Of a stretch of 64,000 nucleotides of DNA, positions 33,831 through 43,459 are shown piece by piece (position 1 is the first letter of the stretch; each line of letters opens with the position of its first letter). This DNA is from Micromonospora craniellae. Its GTDB lineage: Bacteria > Actinomycetota > Actinomycetes > Mycobacteriales > Micromonosporaceae. Location: contig NZ_CP061725.1 of NCBI RefSeq assembly GCF_014764405.1, positions 6,775,927 through 6,839,926 on the forward strand. The letters run 5' to 3'. The notes beneath the pieces are model-generated. The model did no database searches. It saw nothing but the letters and a program-made list of their open reading frames with translations, and was not told the origin of the DNA. A program made the translations under genes and the position numbers.

Positions 33831-35328
33831 GTACGTATTCAGCTTGATATTGCCGGTTCCGGTAGCCATGGTCCGGTGGTGAAGAGTTGTTCGAGCACGT
33901 CGAGGGCGTCTTTGCCGTGTTTGGTGGCGGTGGACAGGTAGGACCGTAGGGTGGCGAAGTCGGCCAGGCCTTGCAGGGTGCGCCAGGTCGCGGAGATCTT
34001 CTGTTGGAGTTTGACCGGGCGGAGATCGCGTTCGGCCTGGTTGTTGGTGAAGGGCACGGCCAGATCGACGGTGAACCGTAGGATCATGTCGCGGTGGGCG
34101 GTGAAGCGTTCGACCAGCGTGCCGGCTCGTGACGGCTTGCCGTCACGATCGGGCGGGTTCTGCTGGCGGCCGTAAGCGAGGGCCCCGGCGTAACAGGCAC
34201 GGATGTGACTGATCTCGTCGGCTGACAGTGCGTCCCGGCCCGCGGTGACGGCCTGCTCGGTCATCTTCTTGGCCATCAGCAGGGTTTGCGCCATCACCTC
34301 GGCCCACTGCTGGCCGGCCGGGTCGGACTCGTGCACGCCGCGCAGATCGCGGATCAGATGTGCTCCGCACCAGGCGTGATCGGCGTCGGCCAGGTGGCGG
34401 TAGGCGGCGTAGCCGTCACGCACGAGGGTGCCGGTGAACCCGGGCAGGACCTTCCCGGCGTCGATGTCGGCCTTGCTGCGGCCGCCGACGTGGAACAAGG
34501 TCAGCTCAGGGGTGCAGGCCACGTGCACGTACTTGAAGCCGCCGTCGACCCTTGCCGGGGTCTCATCGGCGTGCAGCACCTGCTGGACGTGCAGCAACGC
34601 GGCCGTGCGGGACACGAACGGCCCGAGCCTGCGGGCCGCCTCACCGACCACCTGGTGCACGAACCCGGTCGACACCCGCACCCCGAGCAGATCACCCAAC
34701 AGCGCGGCGGCCCGGGCGAAGGGCAGGAACTGGACGGCCCGCGCGTAGACGACGGCGGCCTTGACACCGACGCCGTACTGCACCCGCCCGGACACCCCGC
34801 CGGGTGCCACCGGCTCGCTGACCTGCCCGCACCCGCCGCACTCAACCGCGACCAGTTGGTGCTCAACGACCACCGACCGCCGCTCGGGCAGCTCGATCAC
34901 CTGCCGGCGCTGCCGCCCGTACTCACGCCCATCACCCAGCGGAGCCCCACAACCCGGATGGCCACACCGCTGTGGCCGGTGCTCGATGACCTCATCCGGA
35001 TCCGCGACCAGTTCGAGGGTCCATCCCGGCGCTCCCGGCTGCTTGCCCCGCCGCCGCCCACTGCCTTTACCCGGCTGCCGGGCCGGACGGCCCGGACCGT
35101 CCGACGAGGGAGGCTTCGACGAGTTCGAGGAGTTCATCCCCAACCGGCGTTTCAGTTCAGCGTTCTCGGCTTCCAACCGATCAACCCGTTCCCGCAGCTC
35201 AACCAGCATCGCGACCAGATCCTCGTACGAGAGCGGGACCTGCGGGACGGACGACACCCCATGATCATGTCAGCCGATCGACCAGAGTGGACAACCGGCC
35301 CCCCACTCACCTCAAGCTGAATACGTAC
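33831..35328 (-). mobile_element. IS66-family insertion sequence, copy A1
   Basis: A 1498-bp element with perfect 17-bp terminal inverted repeats (GTACGTATTCAGCTTGA), flanked by the 8-bp direct repeat GCGCTGCA (33823-33830 and 35329-35336). An 8-bp duplication is the IS66 hallmark. It carries one transposase gene and no TnpB-like accessory gene. A second copy of the same length, with an identical transposase, lies at 58129-59626 in the same orientation. Confidence 0.93.
33839..35257 (-). CDS. IS66-family transposase (copy A1)
   Basis: A 472-aa IS66 transposase. It begins with a leucine-zipper-like helix (LVELRERVDRLEAENAELKR), a Ser/Asn-rich linker (GMNSSNSSKPPSSDGPGR), a Cys-rich zinc-ribbon region, and the DDE core (HADETPARVDGG, RDGYAAYRHL, FTNNQAERDLRPVKLQQKIS). 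The frame is intact and the stop lies within the left inverted repeat. The start is GTG. Identical to the protein at 58137-59555. Confidence 0.93.
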   Translation of the reverse strand: MSSVPQVPLSYEDLVAMLVELRERVDRLEAENAELKRRLGMNSSNSSKPPSSDGPGRPARQPGKGSGRRRGKQPGAPGWTLELVADPDEVIEHRPQRCGHPGCGAPLGDGREYGRQRRQVIELPERRSVVVEHQLVAVECGGCGQVSEPVAPGGVSGRVQYGVGVKAAVVYARAVQFLPFARAAALLGDLLGVRVSTGFVHQVVGEAARRLGPFVSRTAALLHVQQVLHADETPARVDGGFKYVHVACTPELTLFHVGGRSKADIDAGKVLPGFTGTLVRDGYAAYRHLADADHAWCGAHLIRDLRGVHESDPAGQQWAEVMAQTLLMAKKMTEQAVTAGRDALSADEISHIRACYAGALAYGRQQNPPDRDGKPSRAGTLVERFTAHRDMILRFTVDLAVPFTNNQAERDLRPVKLQQKISATWRTLQGLADFATLRSYLSTATKHGKDALDVLEQLFTTGPWLPEPAISS

Positions 35329-35464
35329 GCGCTGCACACCCAGCGCGAGCACAGGGCGGTTGCAAGTTCCCGGGTCGTGTGGCTGGTCGGGTGGTGACCG
35401 GTTGGGGTGTATAGCAGAGCAGGCACGAGCTTCGTGATCATTGTGGTGTCTAAGCCCGATGATC

Positions 35465-35905
35465 ATGAGGTGGCTCGTGCCTGCCGTTGCATCTTCTCCC
35501 ATCCCTGCGGTGCTGGTGAAACTGGGTCCGCTGGACACTGGCCGGATCGCTGACCCGCGCCCCTGCTTCGACGTGGTGCCGGACCCGCGTTCGCGGCGGG
35601 GCCGGTTGCACTCGCTGACCGCGGTCCTGCTGGTCTGCGCCTGCGCGGCTGTCTCGGGCGCGAGGAGCATCGACGAGTTCGCTGAGTGGGGTCAGCGGGC
35701 CACGAACGCGCTGCTGACAGTGATCGGGATCCGTGTCCATCTGTTGAGGTGGCGGCGCGCTCCGTCGTCGGCCACGATCGGCCGTGTGCTGGCCGCTGTT
35801 GACGGTGACGCCCTGGACCGGGCGGTCGGCGCTTACCTGGCAGACCGGCGCCGCGCCGCCACCGAGCCCGCCCAGGCGCCGTCGCTGTCCGCGCCCCGAC
35901 GACGG
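35465..35905 (+). pseudogene. Second ISAs1-type transposase, N-terminal fragment
   Basis: The frame reads DTGRIADPRPCFDVVPDPRS, LLVCACAAVSGARSIDEFAE and SATIGRVLAAVDGDALDRAV, the N-terminal domain of a different ISAs1-type transposase. It is lost after about residue 145 where the IS1182-type element begins. The catalytic part is not found on the other side of that element, so this gene was already damaged or was further deleted. Confidence 0.75.
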
Positions 35906-35923
35906 CAGCAGAGTCGCTATGGA

Positions 35924-37781
35924 GACTCTGCTGCCGAATTCTGTTCAGGCGGCCAGGGCGTGGTCGAGGCGTTGGAGGTGGCTGATTCGGGCTGTTGGTA
36001 GGGGGTGTTCGGTCCACCAGGTGTGCAGGCGGGCGAGGTTGAGGGCGATCGCGGAGAACACGTGTTGGAGGCGGGTTTTCGCGAGGCCGCGGTAGCGGGC
36101 GTGGCGGATGCCGGTGATGTCGAGGGTCTGGTTGATGGTGGCTTCGACGCCGGCACGGAGCTTGTACTTGTCGGCCCAGTCCTGGCTGGTCTGCTGGGTG
36201 CGGGCTGTGCTGAGGGCGTGGTGCAGGTCGCGGGGGTAGAAGGTGAGCATGCGGCTGCCGCGTTTCGCGGTGGTGCATAGGGCTCGGGCGGGGCAGGGGC
36301 GGCAGGTGGTGCGGGTGAATCCGACCACGATGACCTCGGCGCCGCGTTGGGTGGCCGGGCTCCAGGAGCTGCTGGTGTGTCCTTGGGGGCAGGTGACCTG
36401 GCGGGTGTCGAAATCGATGGTGAAGGCGGTCTTGTCGTAGCCGGTGCCGGCGCGGGCCTGGGCGGACTGGTCAAGCAGGGCGGGGGTGACCAGGGTGACG
36501 CCGAAGGCCTGTGCGGTGGTGATGGTCTCGGCAGAGGGGTAGCCGGAGTCCAGGTAGTGCTCGGCGGGCAGCAGGTTGTGGCTGTGTAGTTGCTGGTGGA
36601 TGGCGGTGGTGGTCTTCACGTCGGGGACGGTGGCCGCGGTGGTGGCCACGTTGACGATCAGGTTCGGGGCGGGCCGGTGGCCGCCGGGCGCAGTGGTGTT
36701 CGTGACGGCGTCGGTGTCGCAGGTTTCGCTCAGGTGGACCTTGTAGCCGTTCCAGAACAGGTCATCGCCCTTGGCGGCCCAGCGGGTGTCGAGGTCGTAC
36801 GGAGAAGTGATCCGCGCTCTGGCGGGCGGGAGACCGTCCGTGTCCGCCTCCCGCCGCCGGATCACCTCCCGCCCTCGGCCGTCGGTGGTGATCAGGTAGT
36901 TCTGCACCAGCACGGTGCGCAGGGTCTGCACTGCGGGCAGCTCGGCCAGCCAGACCGGAGCTTCGGCAGCGAACACCGCGCGCAGCAGGGCGACGGCGTC
37001 GGCGCCGTAGACCTGGGTGAGCCGGTCCCGCTTGGCCTGCGAGGCGGGTAGCCGCCAGGAATCGATGCGCGGCCCGTATCGATACGCCCACTCGCCGACA
37101 TCGATCACCGTGGGCAGCCAGCCCGGCGCGGCCACCGATAACGCCTCCAGGCAGGCCCGTACCGACTCGCCGGCCAACTCCAAGCGGTTGAGGTCACGCA
37201 CCGCGCTGATCACGTGGGTGGAGTCGGTGCGCTGCCTGCCGCCCGCGGCGATCAGGCCCTTGCCGGTCAGCACGGCCAGCATCCGGGTGAAGACCTGTTC
37301 TTCCAGGCCGTGCTCGACCAGCCGGGTGCGGAACTTGCTCAACACGCTGGCGTCGAAGCCAGGATCGGTCAACTCCAGGCCGAGAGCGTACTTCCAGTCG
37401 ATGGCCCGGGCGAGCATCTGCGCGGCCTGCCGATCGGTCAGGTTCTCCGTGTACTGCAAGGCGGTCACCAACGCCAACGCGCCCGGCGACTCGGCCGGAG
37501 CGCCCCGAACCCCGAACGCGGCAGCGAACTGCTCGTCGGTGAACACTTCACCCACATGATCACGGGCGGACATCGCCACGCTGCCGTTCGGGAAAGCTGC
37601 CCGAGCCACCAGCACCGTCTGATCCGGAACCTGAACCCACGACCGCGGCCGCATCGACACCCGTACACCCCATCCCCGCAGCCACCGACGGAAGGAACAC
37701 GGCCACGAACAGAGATCATCACCCCGCAACCCGCCAGTCAGAACGATCCCAACGGCGTGTCACGAATTCGGCAGCAGAGTC
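35924..37781 (-). mobile_element. IS1182-family insertion sequence
   Basis: Perfect 18-bp terminal inverted repeats (GACTCTGCTGCCGAATTC at 35924-35941 and its reverse complement at 37764-37781) enclose one intact transposase gene. The left flank (from 35903) repeats GGCAGCAGAGTCGC, so the left end plus flank forms a hairpin of twelve paired bases. IS1182-group elements are known to favour palindromic, terminator-like targets. Confidence 0.85.
35945..37654 (-). CDS. IS1182-family transposase
   Basis: A 569-aa DDE transposase of the IS1182 type: N-terminal TDEQFAAAFGVRGAPAESPG, ENLTDRQAAQMLARAIDWKY, first Asp region QRTDSTHVISAVRDL, second region EHYLDSGYPSAETI, a CPQG/CRPCPARALC cysteine block, and the final Glu region RAGVEATINQTLDITGIRHA. 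The frame is complete. The ATG at 37654 begins the family-like sequence; the frame is open upstream without similarity. Confidence 0.9.
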   Translation of the reverse strand: MRPRSWVQVPDQTVLVARAAFPNGSVAMSARDHVGEVFTDEQFAAAFGVRGAPAESPGALALVTALQYTENLTDRQAAQMLARAIDWKYALGLELTDPGFDASVLSKFRTRLVEHGLEEQVFTRMLAVLTGKGLIAAGGRQRTDSTHVISAVRDLNRLELAGESVRACLEALSVAAPGWLPTVIDVGEWAYRYGPRIDSWRLPASQAKRDRLTQVYGADAVALLRAVFAAEAPVWLAELPAVQTLRTVLVQNYLITTDGRGREVIRRREADTDGLPPARARITSPYDLDTRWAAKGDDLFWNGYKVHLSETCDTDAVTNTTAPGGHRPAPNLIVNVATTAATVPDVKTTTAIHQQLHSHNLLPAEHYLDSGYPSAETITTAQAFGVTLVTPALLDQSAQARAGTGYDKTAFTIDFDTRQVTCPQGHTSSSWSPATQRGAEVIVVGFTRTTCRPCPARALCTTAKRGSRMLTFYPRDLHHALSTARTQQTSQDWADKYKLRAGVEATINQTLDITGIRHARYRGLAKTRLQHVFSAIALNLARLHTWWTEHPLPTARISHLQRLDHALAA

Positions 37782-37884
37782 GCCTACGCCTACAAAACAC
37801 AACTCACCGTGACGAACAAGGCGCCCACCGCGACACCTGACCTCTGCAAGATCAGCCGTACTCACCTCTGCACTCCAACGAGTA

Positions 37885-38658
37885 CCCCGACACCCCGCCC
37901 TTCTCGTGGGCGCCGTCCTTGCCGGGCAGGCAGTAGAACGCGTGGAAGCCGTAGTGGGAGCGGAACGCGACCCACCGCTGCGACTCGATTCGCCCGCGGC
38001 CGAACAGCACCTGTCGCACCGCCGGTTTCAAGTTGTCGTAGCGGATGTGCCGGGTCGGCACCCCGCCGAGAATCCGGAAGGCCTCGACGTGGCCCTCCAT
38101 GAACGCTTCCTGGCCCTGCAAGGCGAACACCCGGTGGACCGCTTTACCGGAGTACGACATCCGCAGCGTGAACAGGTAACACTTCATCTGCGTGCCGGCC
38201 ACGACGGCGAACGCCTCGGCGAAGTCGACCTCCGCCTCCTCACCTGGCGGGTGGATCTGCGGCACCATCCCGTCGAGGTGCCTGCGTCCCTCCCGCGTCT
38301 CGGCGAGGATCTGGGGCCGACGCCGGGCCACGTAGTTGCGCACCGCCGAGTACGACGCGTCGGCGAAACCATGCTCGACGGCTAGACGCTGACAGATCCG
38401 CTCGATCGTGTGCCGCTGCTTGCGCGGCCCCACCAGGTCCGAGCGCAGCATCTCGTCCACGACGGCGAGCACCGGAGTCAACACAAGCGGCCGACCCCGC
38501 ACCGGACGCTTACGCGGCGGCGGGACAGCCGACGCGAGCGCCGCCCGGACGGTGCGCCGCGACACATGGTGCCGACGCGCCAACTCCCGCTGCGACACCG
38601 ACGGATCAGCCCGCCGATCAGCGCGAATGCGCTCGAAGATTACGACACGCGTGAGCAA
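37885..38658 (-). pseudogene. IS21-family transposase IstA, 3'-truncated
   Basis: About 258 residues of an IstA-type transposase: the N-terminal helix-turn-helix (SVSQRELARRHHVSRRTVRA), then the rve/DDE core with AEVDFAEAF, HIRYDNLKPAV and GAHEKGGV. The sequence diverges right after the catalytic Glu, and the C-terminal half and the IstB helper gene are missing. The start is probably TTG at 38658. Not functional as a transposition system. Confidence 0.82.
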
Positions 38659-38810
38659 CTTGGCCTCCCGATATGACCGAGATCAAGCTAAGCTCACAGA
38701 TATCGACAAGTCGAGCAAGGCGGGCATAACGCCCACTCCTGCGTGTCGAGGTCCGGTGTCATCAGGCCGGCGTTCTGCCCCTCGCTGGCCAGGCATGGAT
38801 CAGTCGGTGG

Positions 38811-39431
38811 CTAGTCCTGTTCGGCGCGCGCCGCCCGTAGCGCGTGGAAGCGTCGGCGGGTGGGGCTGGCGAACGCGACAAGGCCGATGGCTAGCAGCGT
38901 GATGCTGATCGCCCAGGATGTCGGCTCGGTGTCGTGGCGAGCTGGCCAGTCCAATGCCGCGAGGCCAGAGCCGGTGCCGGCGGCGACCAGGCCGGTGGTG
39001 AACAGCGTGGTGGGAATCATCCAACCCATTGCGAGGCCGAAGGCCGCGGCACCGAGCAGGGAGTAGCCGAGCAGGCCGAGGTAGTTGCGTATAGCGCCGA
39101 GTTCGGTGATGTCTCCGATGATCGGTTGAGCTGACCATGCGACGAGCACGGTGCCGATCGAGACGACGGCGGTGAGGTAGAGAAGGTCGTAGAGGTCGAT
39201 ACGCCGCTCGGCGAGGTGCTCCAGCAGCGGCTGCGTCGACCATGCCGCGGTTGCGGTCAGGTAGGCGGTGATCGCGGGCAGAACCGCAGGCCATGGCAGC
39301 GGGATCGGCTGGCTAGCGCCGATGAACAGAGGCTGGCCTGAGAGCTCGCGGGAGACGACTGAGATAGCGGCTAGGGCCAGTAGCAGCGGCGCCGTGCGTC
39401 GGGACTTCAGCAGCAGACGAGGACCGCTCAT
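38811..39431 (-). CDS. Membrane protein of an ABC-type module (hypothetical)
   Basis: A 206-aa protein with about five to six hydrophobic segments (for example AVLPAITAYLTATAAW, LGLLGYSLLGAAAFGLAMGW, AISITLLAIGLVAFA). I do not recognise a named family. It is the last gene of an operon with an ABC ATPase and a larger membrane protein, and its ATG overlaps the upstream stop (ATGA), so it is probably a second permease-like or accessory subunit of the same transporter. Confidence 0.65.
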   Translation of the reverse strand: MSGPRLLLKSRRTAPLLLALAAISVVSRELSGQPLFIGASQPIPLPWPAVLPAITAYLTATAAWSTQPLLEHLAERRIDLYDLLYLTAVVSIGTVLVAWSAQPIIGDITELGAIRNYLGLLGYSLLGAAAFGLAMGWMIPTTLFTTGLVAAGTGSGLAALDWPARHDTEPTSWAISITLLAIGLVAFASPTRRRFHALRAARAEQD

Positions 39432-40690
39432 GTGAACGACTGCGGCGTCAGGGAGCAGGTGCGGACCGCGTCGGCGTGCGTCGTGAGCCACTGCCGCTGG
39501 GCTTCCGGCGTCGAGTTGAAAAAGCGGGTCTTGGCTTCCTGATGAGCGGCGTCGCGTGGTGTGAACAATCGCTCATCGCCAGCGGCCCAAGCGACCAGCA
39601 GTTGGGCCATGGAGTGAGCTGTTCTGTCGCGTCGTGGTCCCTGGGCGCAGGCTTCGACACCGAGGGCGCCGACGGCGATGTCAACGCTGGCGCGGTCGTA
39701 GTGCTCAGCAGAGGGTGCGTCCAGGGCGTAGGCGATGGCACCAGGCGTAGGCCGGCCGCCCACTCCCCGGGGCCGCTGCTCTACCCGGCTGATCGAAAAC
39801 GGCGTCGAGGACAGCCGTCGGCTGATCGCCTGTGCCCGCTCGTTGATCGGGTTGAGGCTAGTGGCGAAGGCGGGATGGACACACACCTGCGGTGAGCTGC
39901 CCGAACAAGACCAGACGATGTGGCGGTTCACATCGACGTAGCGGCCGTTCTCGCCGATCACGATCGCGGCGCCGCCGACGGCAAGGGCCAAGGCTGCTCC
40001 GAAGGACGGGATCACCACCCGAGCCGAGGACCGCACCTTGACGGCGACCAGCGCCAATGCCAGCACACCCACGCCGGTGAACCACAGCATCTGCCCCTGC
40101 ATGGTTGGGGTGTGCGGTGTGCTGAACGGCAGAATGAGCTCGACGGTGAACGGGAACAACGCGTATCCGGTGCCGTATTGCCCCAGGTTCCAGGTGGCCG
40201 CCAGGTAGGTAATCAACGCGGCGGCGAACGGCGTCAATCTGCTCGGCAGTAGCACACCTACGGCGTAGGCGACCGCGACGGCGGCGGCGAGCCCGACCCC
40301 GGCCGACCCCAGCCACCACCAGAAGGGACCGCCCCACGTCGCGGCGGGTGCCGTGGCGAGCAGCGTCACCGCGGCGACCACGGCATACGCCCCCGAAGCG
40401 CATGCCACCAGCACTCCAGCCTCCACCAAGGGTGCCTGCGCCGGGTCGCGTCCGGCCAGCAGCCAGGCATGGCGTACTCCGCGGCGCTGAGACCTGCCTC
40501 CCGCCCATGCGGCGACGCCCACCGCCAGCGGCGCCATTAACATCGGCGCGCTCGTCACCGCACCGGTGGCATACGCCCAGACCGTGTCCGTCTCGAGCTG
40601 CGCACGGGACATGAACACGCCGACCCCTACCAGGACAGGCAGACTCCACAGACCTGGCCCGCGACGCAGCTCAACGCGGATCGGAGTCAC
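39428..40690 (-). CDS. ABC-2-like permease with extracytoplasmic domain (hypothetical)
   Basis: A 420-aa membrane protein. About six transmembrane segments fill residues 10-245. A soluble C-terminal part of about 175 residues follows, which holds two Cys-containing segments (WSCSGSSPQVCVHP) and likely faces outside. It overlaps the ATPase gene at 40687-40690. Such an arrangement fits ABC-2-type exporters or immunity transporters rather than importers, since there is no binding protein. Confidence 0.7.
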   Translation of the reverse strand: MTPIRVELRRGPGLWSLPVLVGVGVFMSRAQLETDTVWAYATGAVTSAPMLMAPLAVGVAAWAGGRSQRRGVRHAWLLAGRDPAQAPLVEAGVLVACASGAYAVVAAVTLLATAPAATWGGPFWWWLGSAGVGLAAAVAVAYAVGVLLPSRLTPFAAALITYLAATWNLGQYGTGYALFPFTVELILPFSTPHTPTMQGQMLWFTGVGVLALALVAVKVRSSARVVIPSFGAALALAVGGAAIVIGENGRYVDVNRHIVWSCSGSSPQVCVHPAFATSLNPINERAQAISRRLSSTPFSISRVEQRPRGVGGRPTPGAIAYALDAPSAEHYDRASVDIAVGALGVEACAQGPRRDRTAHSMAQLLVAWAAGDERLFTPRDAAHQEAKTRFFNSTPEAQRQWLTTHADAVRTCSLTPQSFT

Positions 40691-41442
40691 GCCGATACCA
40701 CCGGCTGCCGCAGCGCGGTGAGATAGCCGCGCTCCAGATCACTGTCCCCATCCACGTCCGGCCCGGCCATGGCCTCCAACCCGGCGACCGTCCCGGTGAA
40801 CACCACCGCACCCTCGTTGAGCACGATGATCGTGTCCGCGACGTGCCGGGCGTCGTCCACGACGTGCGTACTGACCAGCACGGTGGCCGAGTCGGCGACC
40901 TTGCGCAGAACACGGCGTAGCTCGATACGCTGCTGCGGGTCGAGACCGGCCGCCGGCTCATCCAGGATGACCAACTCCGGCTCGTGCACGAGCGCCTGCG
41001 CGATGCCGGCCCGGCGAAGCAGCCCGCCCGACAAACTTCCCATCCTTGACCCGGCTCGATCGGACAAGCTCATCAACCCGAGCGCCTTATCAACCTTAGC
41101 CTCGATGTTCTGCTTCAGTGTCTTCTTTAGCCAGGCGGCGTAGGCGACGGACTCCCGAACGGTGTAGCCGGGATAGTGGGACACCACCTGCGGCAGAAAG
41201 CCGATCCGCGCCGCGACGGCCCGAAGACCGCCACGACGCAGAACGTCACGACCGAGAACATGAAGACTGCCCGCCTCCGGACGCTTAAGACCCACGATGG
41301 TGTGCAGCAGCGTCGACTTCCCCGCACCATTCGGCCCCAACAGGACCGTCACGCCGGTAGGGACGACGACATCGAGATTACGAAATACAATTCGCTTCCG
41401 GTATCGCTGCGCCAGTCCGTGCCCGATGATCGGGTCGTCCAT
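40687..41442 (-). CDS. ABC transporter ATP-binding protein (ABC-2/CcmA type)
   Basis: A 251-aa ATPase with Walker A (GPNGAGKST), Q-loop (GFLPQVVSHYPGYTVRESVA), a slightly unusual signature (LSGGLLRRAGIAQAL), Walker B (LVILDEPAAGLD) and switch His (STHVVDDAR). It is similar to drug or lantibiotic export ATPases. It begins 24 bp downstream of a small secreted-protein gene whose promoter would have driven the operon before an IS66 insertion. Confidence 0.9.
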   Translation of the reverse strand: MDDPIIGHGLAQRYRKRIVFRNLDVVVPTGVTVLLGPNGAGKSTLLHTIVGLKRPEAGSLHVLGRDVLRRGGLRAVAARIGFLPQVVSHYPGYTVRESVAYAAWLKKTLKQNIEAKVDKALGLMSLSDRAGSRMGSLSGGLLRRAGIAQALVHEPELVILDEPAAGLDPQQRIELRRVLRKVADSATVLVSTHVVDDARHVADTIIVLNEGAVVFTGTVAGLEAMAGPDVDGDSDLERGYLTALRQPVVSA

Positions 41443-41796
41443 CGCGAATCTCCCGACAACTTCAGATCAGCAGGTGGTCACCGTCAGTTTACCGGTGTCC
41501 TCGTAGGTCGGGTTCGATGTGAAGAACGAACGACCGTAGTACTTGGCGGTCCGACCGCCGTCGCAGCTGCTGGTACTGGCGTAGTAGTACGTACCCGTCC
41601 AGTAGTCGTCATAGGAGGAGACCACCGGGTCCGGCAACCCCGACACATCCCTCTTGATCTCGACACGGAACGTGCGAGTCACCGACGTCTGGCAATCCGC
41701 GTCGTTGTTCGCGTTCATGTAGCCGGAACTCTGGCTGAAGTAGGGATTGCCCTGGACGCAGCCCTGCGGGTTCGCCAGTGCCGGACTCGCCAGCGC

Positions 41797-43459
41797 GTAA
41801 ACATTCAGGGCCACTCCGGGTGGTGGCCGTGAGTGGCTGTCTGTGATTGACGGGCTGGGTCGATCTTGACGGTGTGTCGATGCGCGGCCGGGTGCGATCG
41901 ATGTGTTGTGATCGGTGGGTGCCGGGCTTGGAGGAGTTGTCGCGCGAGGAGTTGATCGGACTCACGCGACGGCTGATCGTTCAGGTGGAACAGTTGACCC
42001 AGGCGAACCGGGAGTTGACTGATCGGGTCGCGCGGTTGGAACGCCTGGTGTCGCGTAACAGTGGGAACTCGGGGATGCCGCCGTCGAAGGATGATGATCC
42101 GGGACGGACGCCGCCGGCGGAGGTGTCCACGCCGGTGCCGGCAGCCGGTGCTGGTAAGCGGTCGCGGGGTAAGCAGCGGGGTGCGCCGGGTGCGCAGCTG
42201 TCCTGGTCACCGTTTCCGGACGGCATTGTGGATCATTTTCCGGGCGGGCCGTGTGGATGCGGATCGGATCTGGCATCGGCGGCTGATCTGGGGGTTTACG
42301 CCTCGCATCAGCAGGTCGATGTGCCGGCGATGACGGCGACGGTCACCCAGCATGATCGGCACGCGGTGCGCTGCGGGTGCGGGGCGATGCACGTGGCGGC
42401 CCGCCCCGAGGGGGTGCCGGACGCAGGCGTCTCGTACGGGCCGAATCTTCAGGCGTGGTGCGTCTATCTGATGGTGGTGCACGCGATTCCGGTGGCCCGG
42501 TGCGCTGACCTGGTCGCCGCGTTGACCGGCTCGCGTCCGTCGGACGGGTTCGTCCACGCGTTGATCGGCCGGGCCGCGGCGGGGGTGGCCGAGTCGAACC
42601 GGATCATCCGCACGCTGATCGCCCTCGCGCATGTGGTCTCCTGCGACGAGACCCCGATCCGGGTCGGTGCCCGCAAGGTCAAGAAGTACCTTCTGGTCGC
42701 CTGCACCCGCCTCTACACCTGGTACCTGCTCGGTGACCGCAGCCTCGACACGTTCAAGGTGTTCGTCCTGCCGGACCTGACCGGGGTGGTCGTGCACGAC
42801 CGTTACCAGAACTACGACGCGAAGATCTTCGCCCACCTGGTCCACCAACTCTGCGTAGCCCACCTGATCCGCGACTGTCAGGACGCCGCCGAGACCTACC
42901 CCGACGCGCACTGGCCGATCCAGATCCGCCAGGCGCTACAGGGACTCGTCCACGCCGCGAACCTCGCCCGCGCACAGAACCTGCCCGCGATCGGCGAACA
43001 CATCGCCGGCCCGCTGATCGACGCCTACCGGCACGGCGTGCGGATCGGGCTCAAGGAGGTCGCCCGGGTGGACGGCCGTAAACAGCCGAAACACCGGGCA
43101 CTGCTGGAAGACCTCCACGACCGAGAAGCCGACATCCTGCGATTCACCACCGACCTGCGCATCCCACCCACGTCGAACCAGGCCGAACGCGACCTACGGC
43201 CCGCGAAGACCCAGCAGAAGATCTCCGGACGGCTCACCAGCGAGAAGGTCACCGAACACCGCTACGCCATCCGCGGTTACGTCTCCACAGTGACCAAACA
43301 CGGCGCGGATGTCATGACCGCCATCCGCGACGCCATCCTCGGCCGACCCTGGACACCACCCGCCTGGGCACCCGGCTAACCCACCACGAGCAACGACCGC
43401 CACCACCCATCACACACTGCCACCAACGGCTACGTCATGGAGTGGCCCTGAATGCTTAC
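41797..43459 (+). mobile_element. IS66-family insertion sequence, copy B1
   Basis: A 1663-bp element with 21-bp terminal repeats that differ at one position (left GTAAACATTCAGGGCCAC..., right reading GTAAGCATTCAGGGCCAC...), flanked by the 8-bp duplication GCCAGCGC (41789-41796 and 43460-43467). It is unrelated in sequence to the 1498-bp IS66 element. A second copy starts at 63128 and runs off the window. Confidence 0.93.
41901..43379 (+). CDS. IS66-family transposase (copy B1)
   Basis: A 492-aa transposase with an N-terminal coiled-coil helix (QVEQLTQANRELTDRVARLE), the NSGNSGMPPSKDDDPGR linker, Cys-rich segment CGCGSDLASA, and a DDE core (VSCDETPIRVGARK, VVHDRYQNYDAK, TSNQAERDLRPAKTQQKIS). 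The start is uncertain: ATG 41847, ATG 41901 and GTG 41919 are in frame. The second copy has +2 and -1 base changes just before 41901's equivalent, which would break a longer protein, so I prefer 41901. Confidence 0.88.
   Translation: MCCDRWVPGLEELSREELIGLTRRLIVQVEQLTQANRELTDRVARLERLVSRNSGNSGMPPSKDDDPGRTPPAEVSTPVPAAGAGKRSRGKQRGAPGAQLSWSPFPDGIVDHFPGGPCGCGSDLASAADLGVYASHQQVDVPAMTATVTQHDRHAVRCGCGAMHVAARPEGVPDAGVSYGPNLQAWCVYLMVVHAIPVARCADLVAALTGSRPSDGFVHALIGRAAAGVAESNRIIRTLIALAHVVSCDETPIRVGARKVKKYLLVACTRLYTWYLLGDRSLDTFKVFVLPDLTGVVVHDRYQNYDAKIFAHLVHQLCVAHLIRDCQDAAETYPDAHWPIQIRQALQGLVHAANLARAQNLPAIGEHIAGPLIDAYRHGVRIGLKEVARVDGRKQPKHRALLEDLHDREADILRFTTDLRIPPTSNQAERDLRPAKTQQKISGRLTSEKVTEHRYAIRGYVSTVTKHGADVMTAIRDAILGRPWTPPAWAPG

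Larger units (their letters stand above)
33223..35352 (+). pseudogene. ISAs1-family transposase, split by an IS66 insertion and 3'-truncated
   Basis: The first 203 codons (33223-33830) encode the N-terminal domain and first catalytic region of an ISAs1-type transposase (LLQVLAEVPDPRDARGRIYA, VIAVDGKTLRGS, GAVITADALH). The IS66 element at 33831-35328 interrupts it after the alanine-aspartate-alanine-leucine segment. Removing that element and one copy of the 8-bp duplication restores ITADALHTQREH across the junction. The gene then stops matching the family at about 35353, so it was already truncated, or later deleted, on its right side. Confidence 0.8.
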
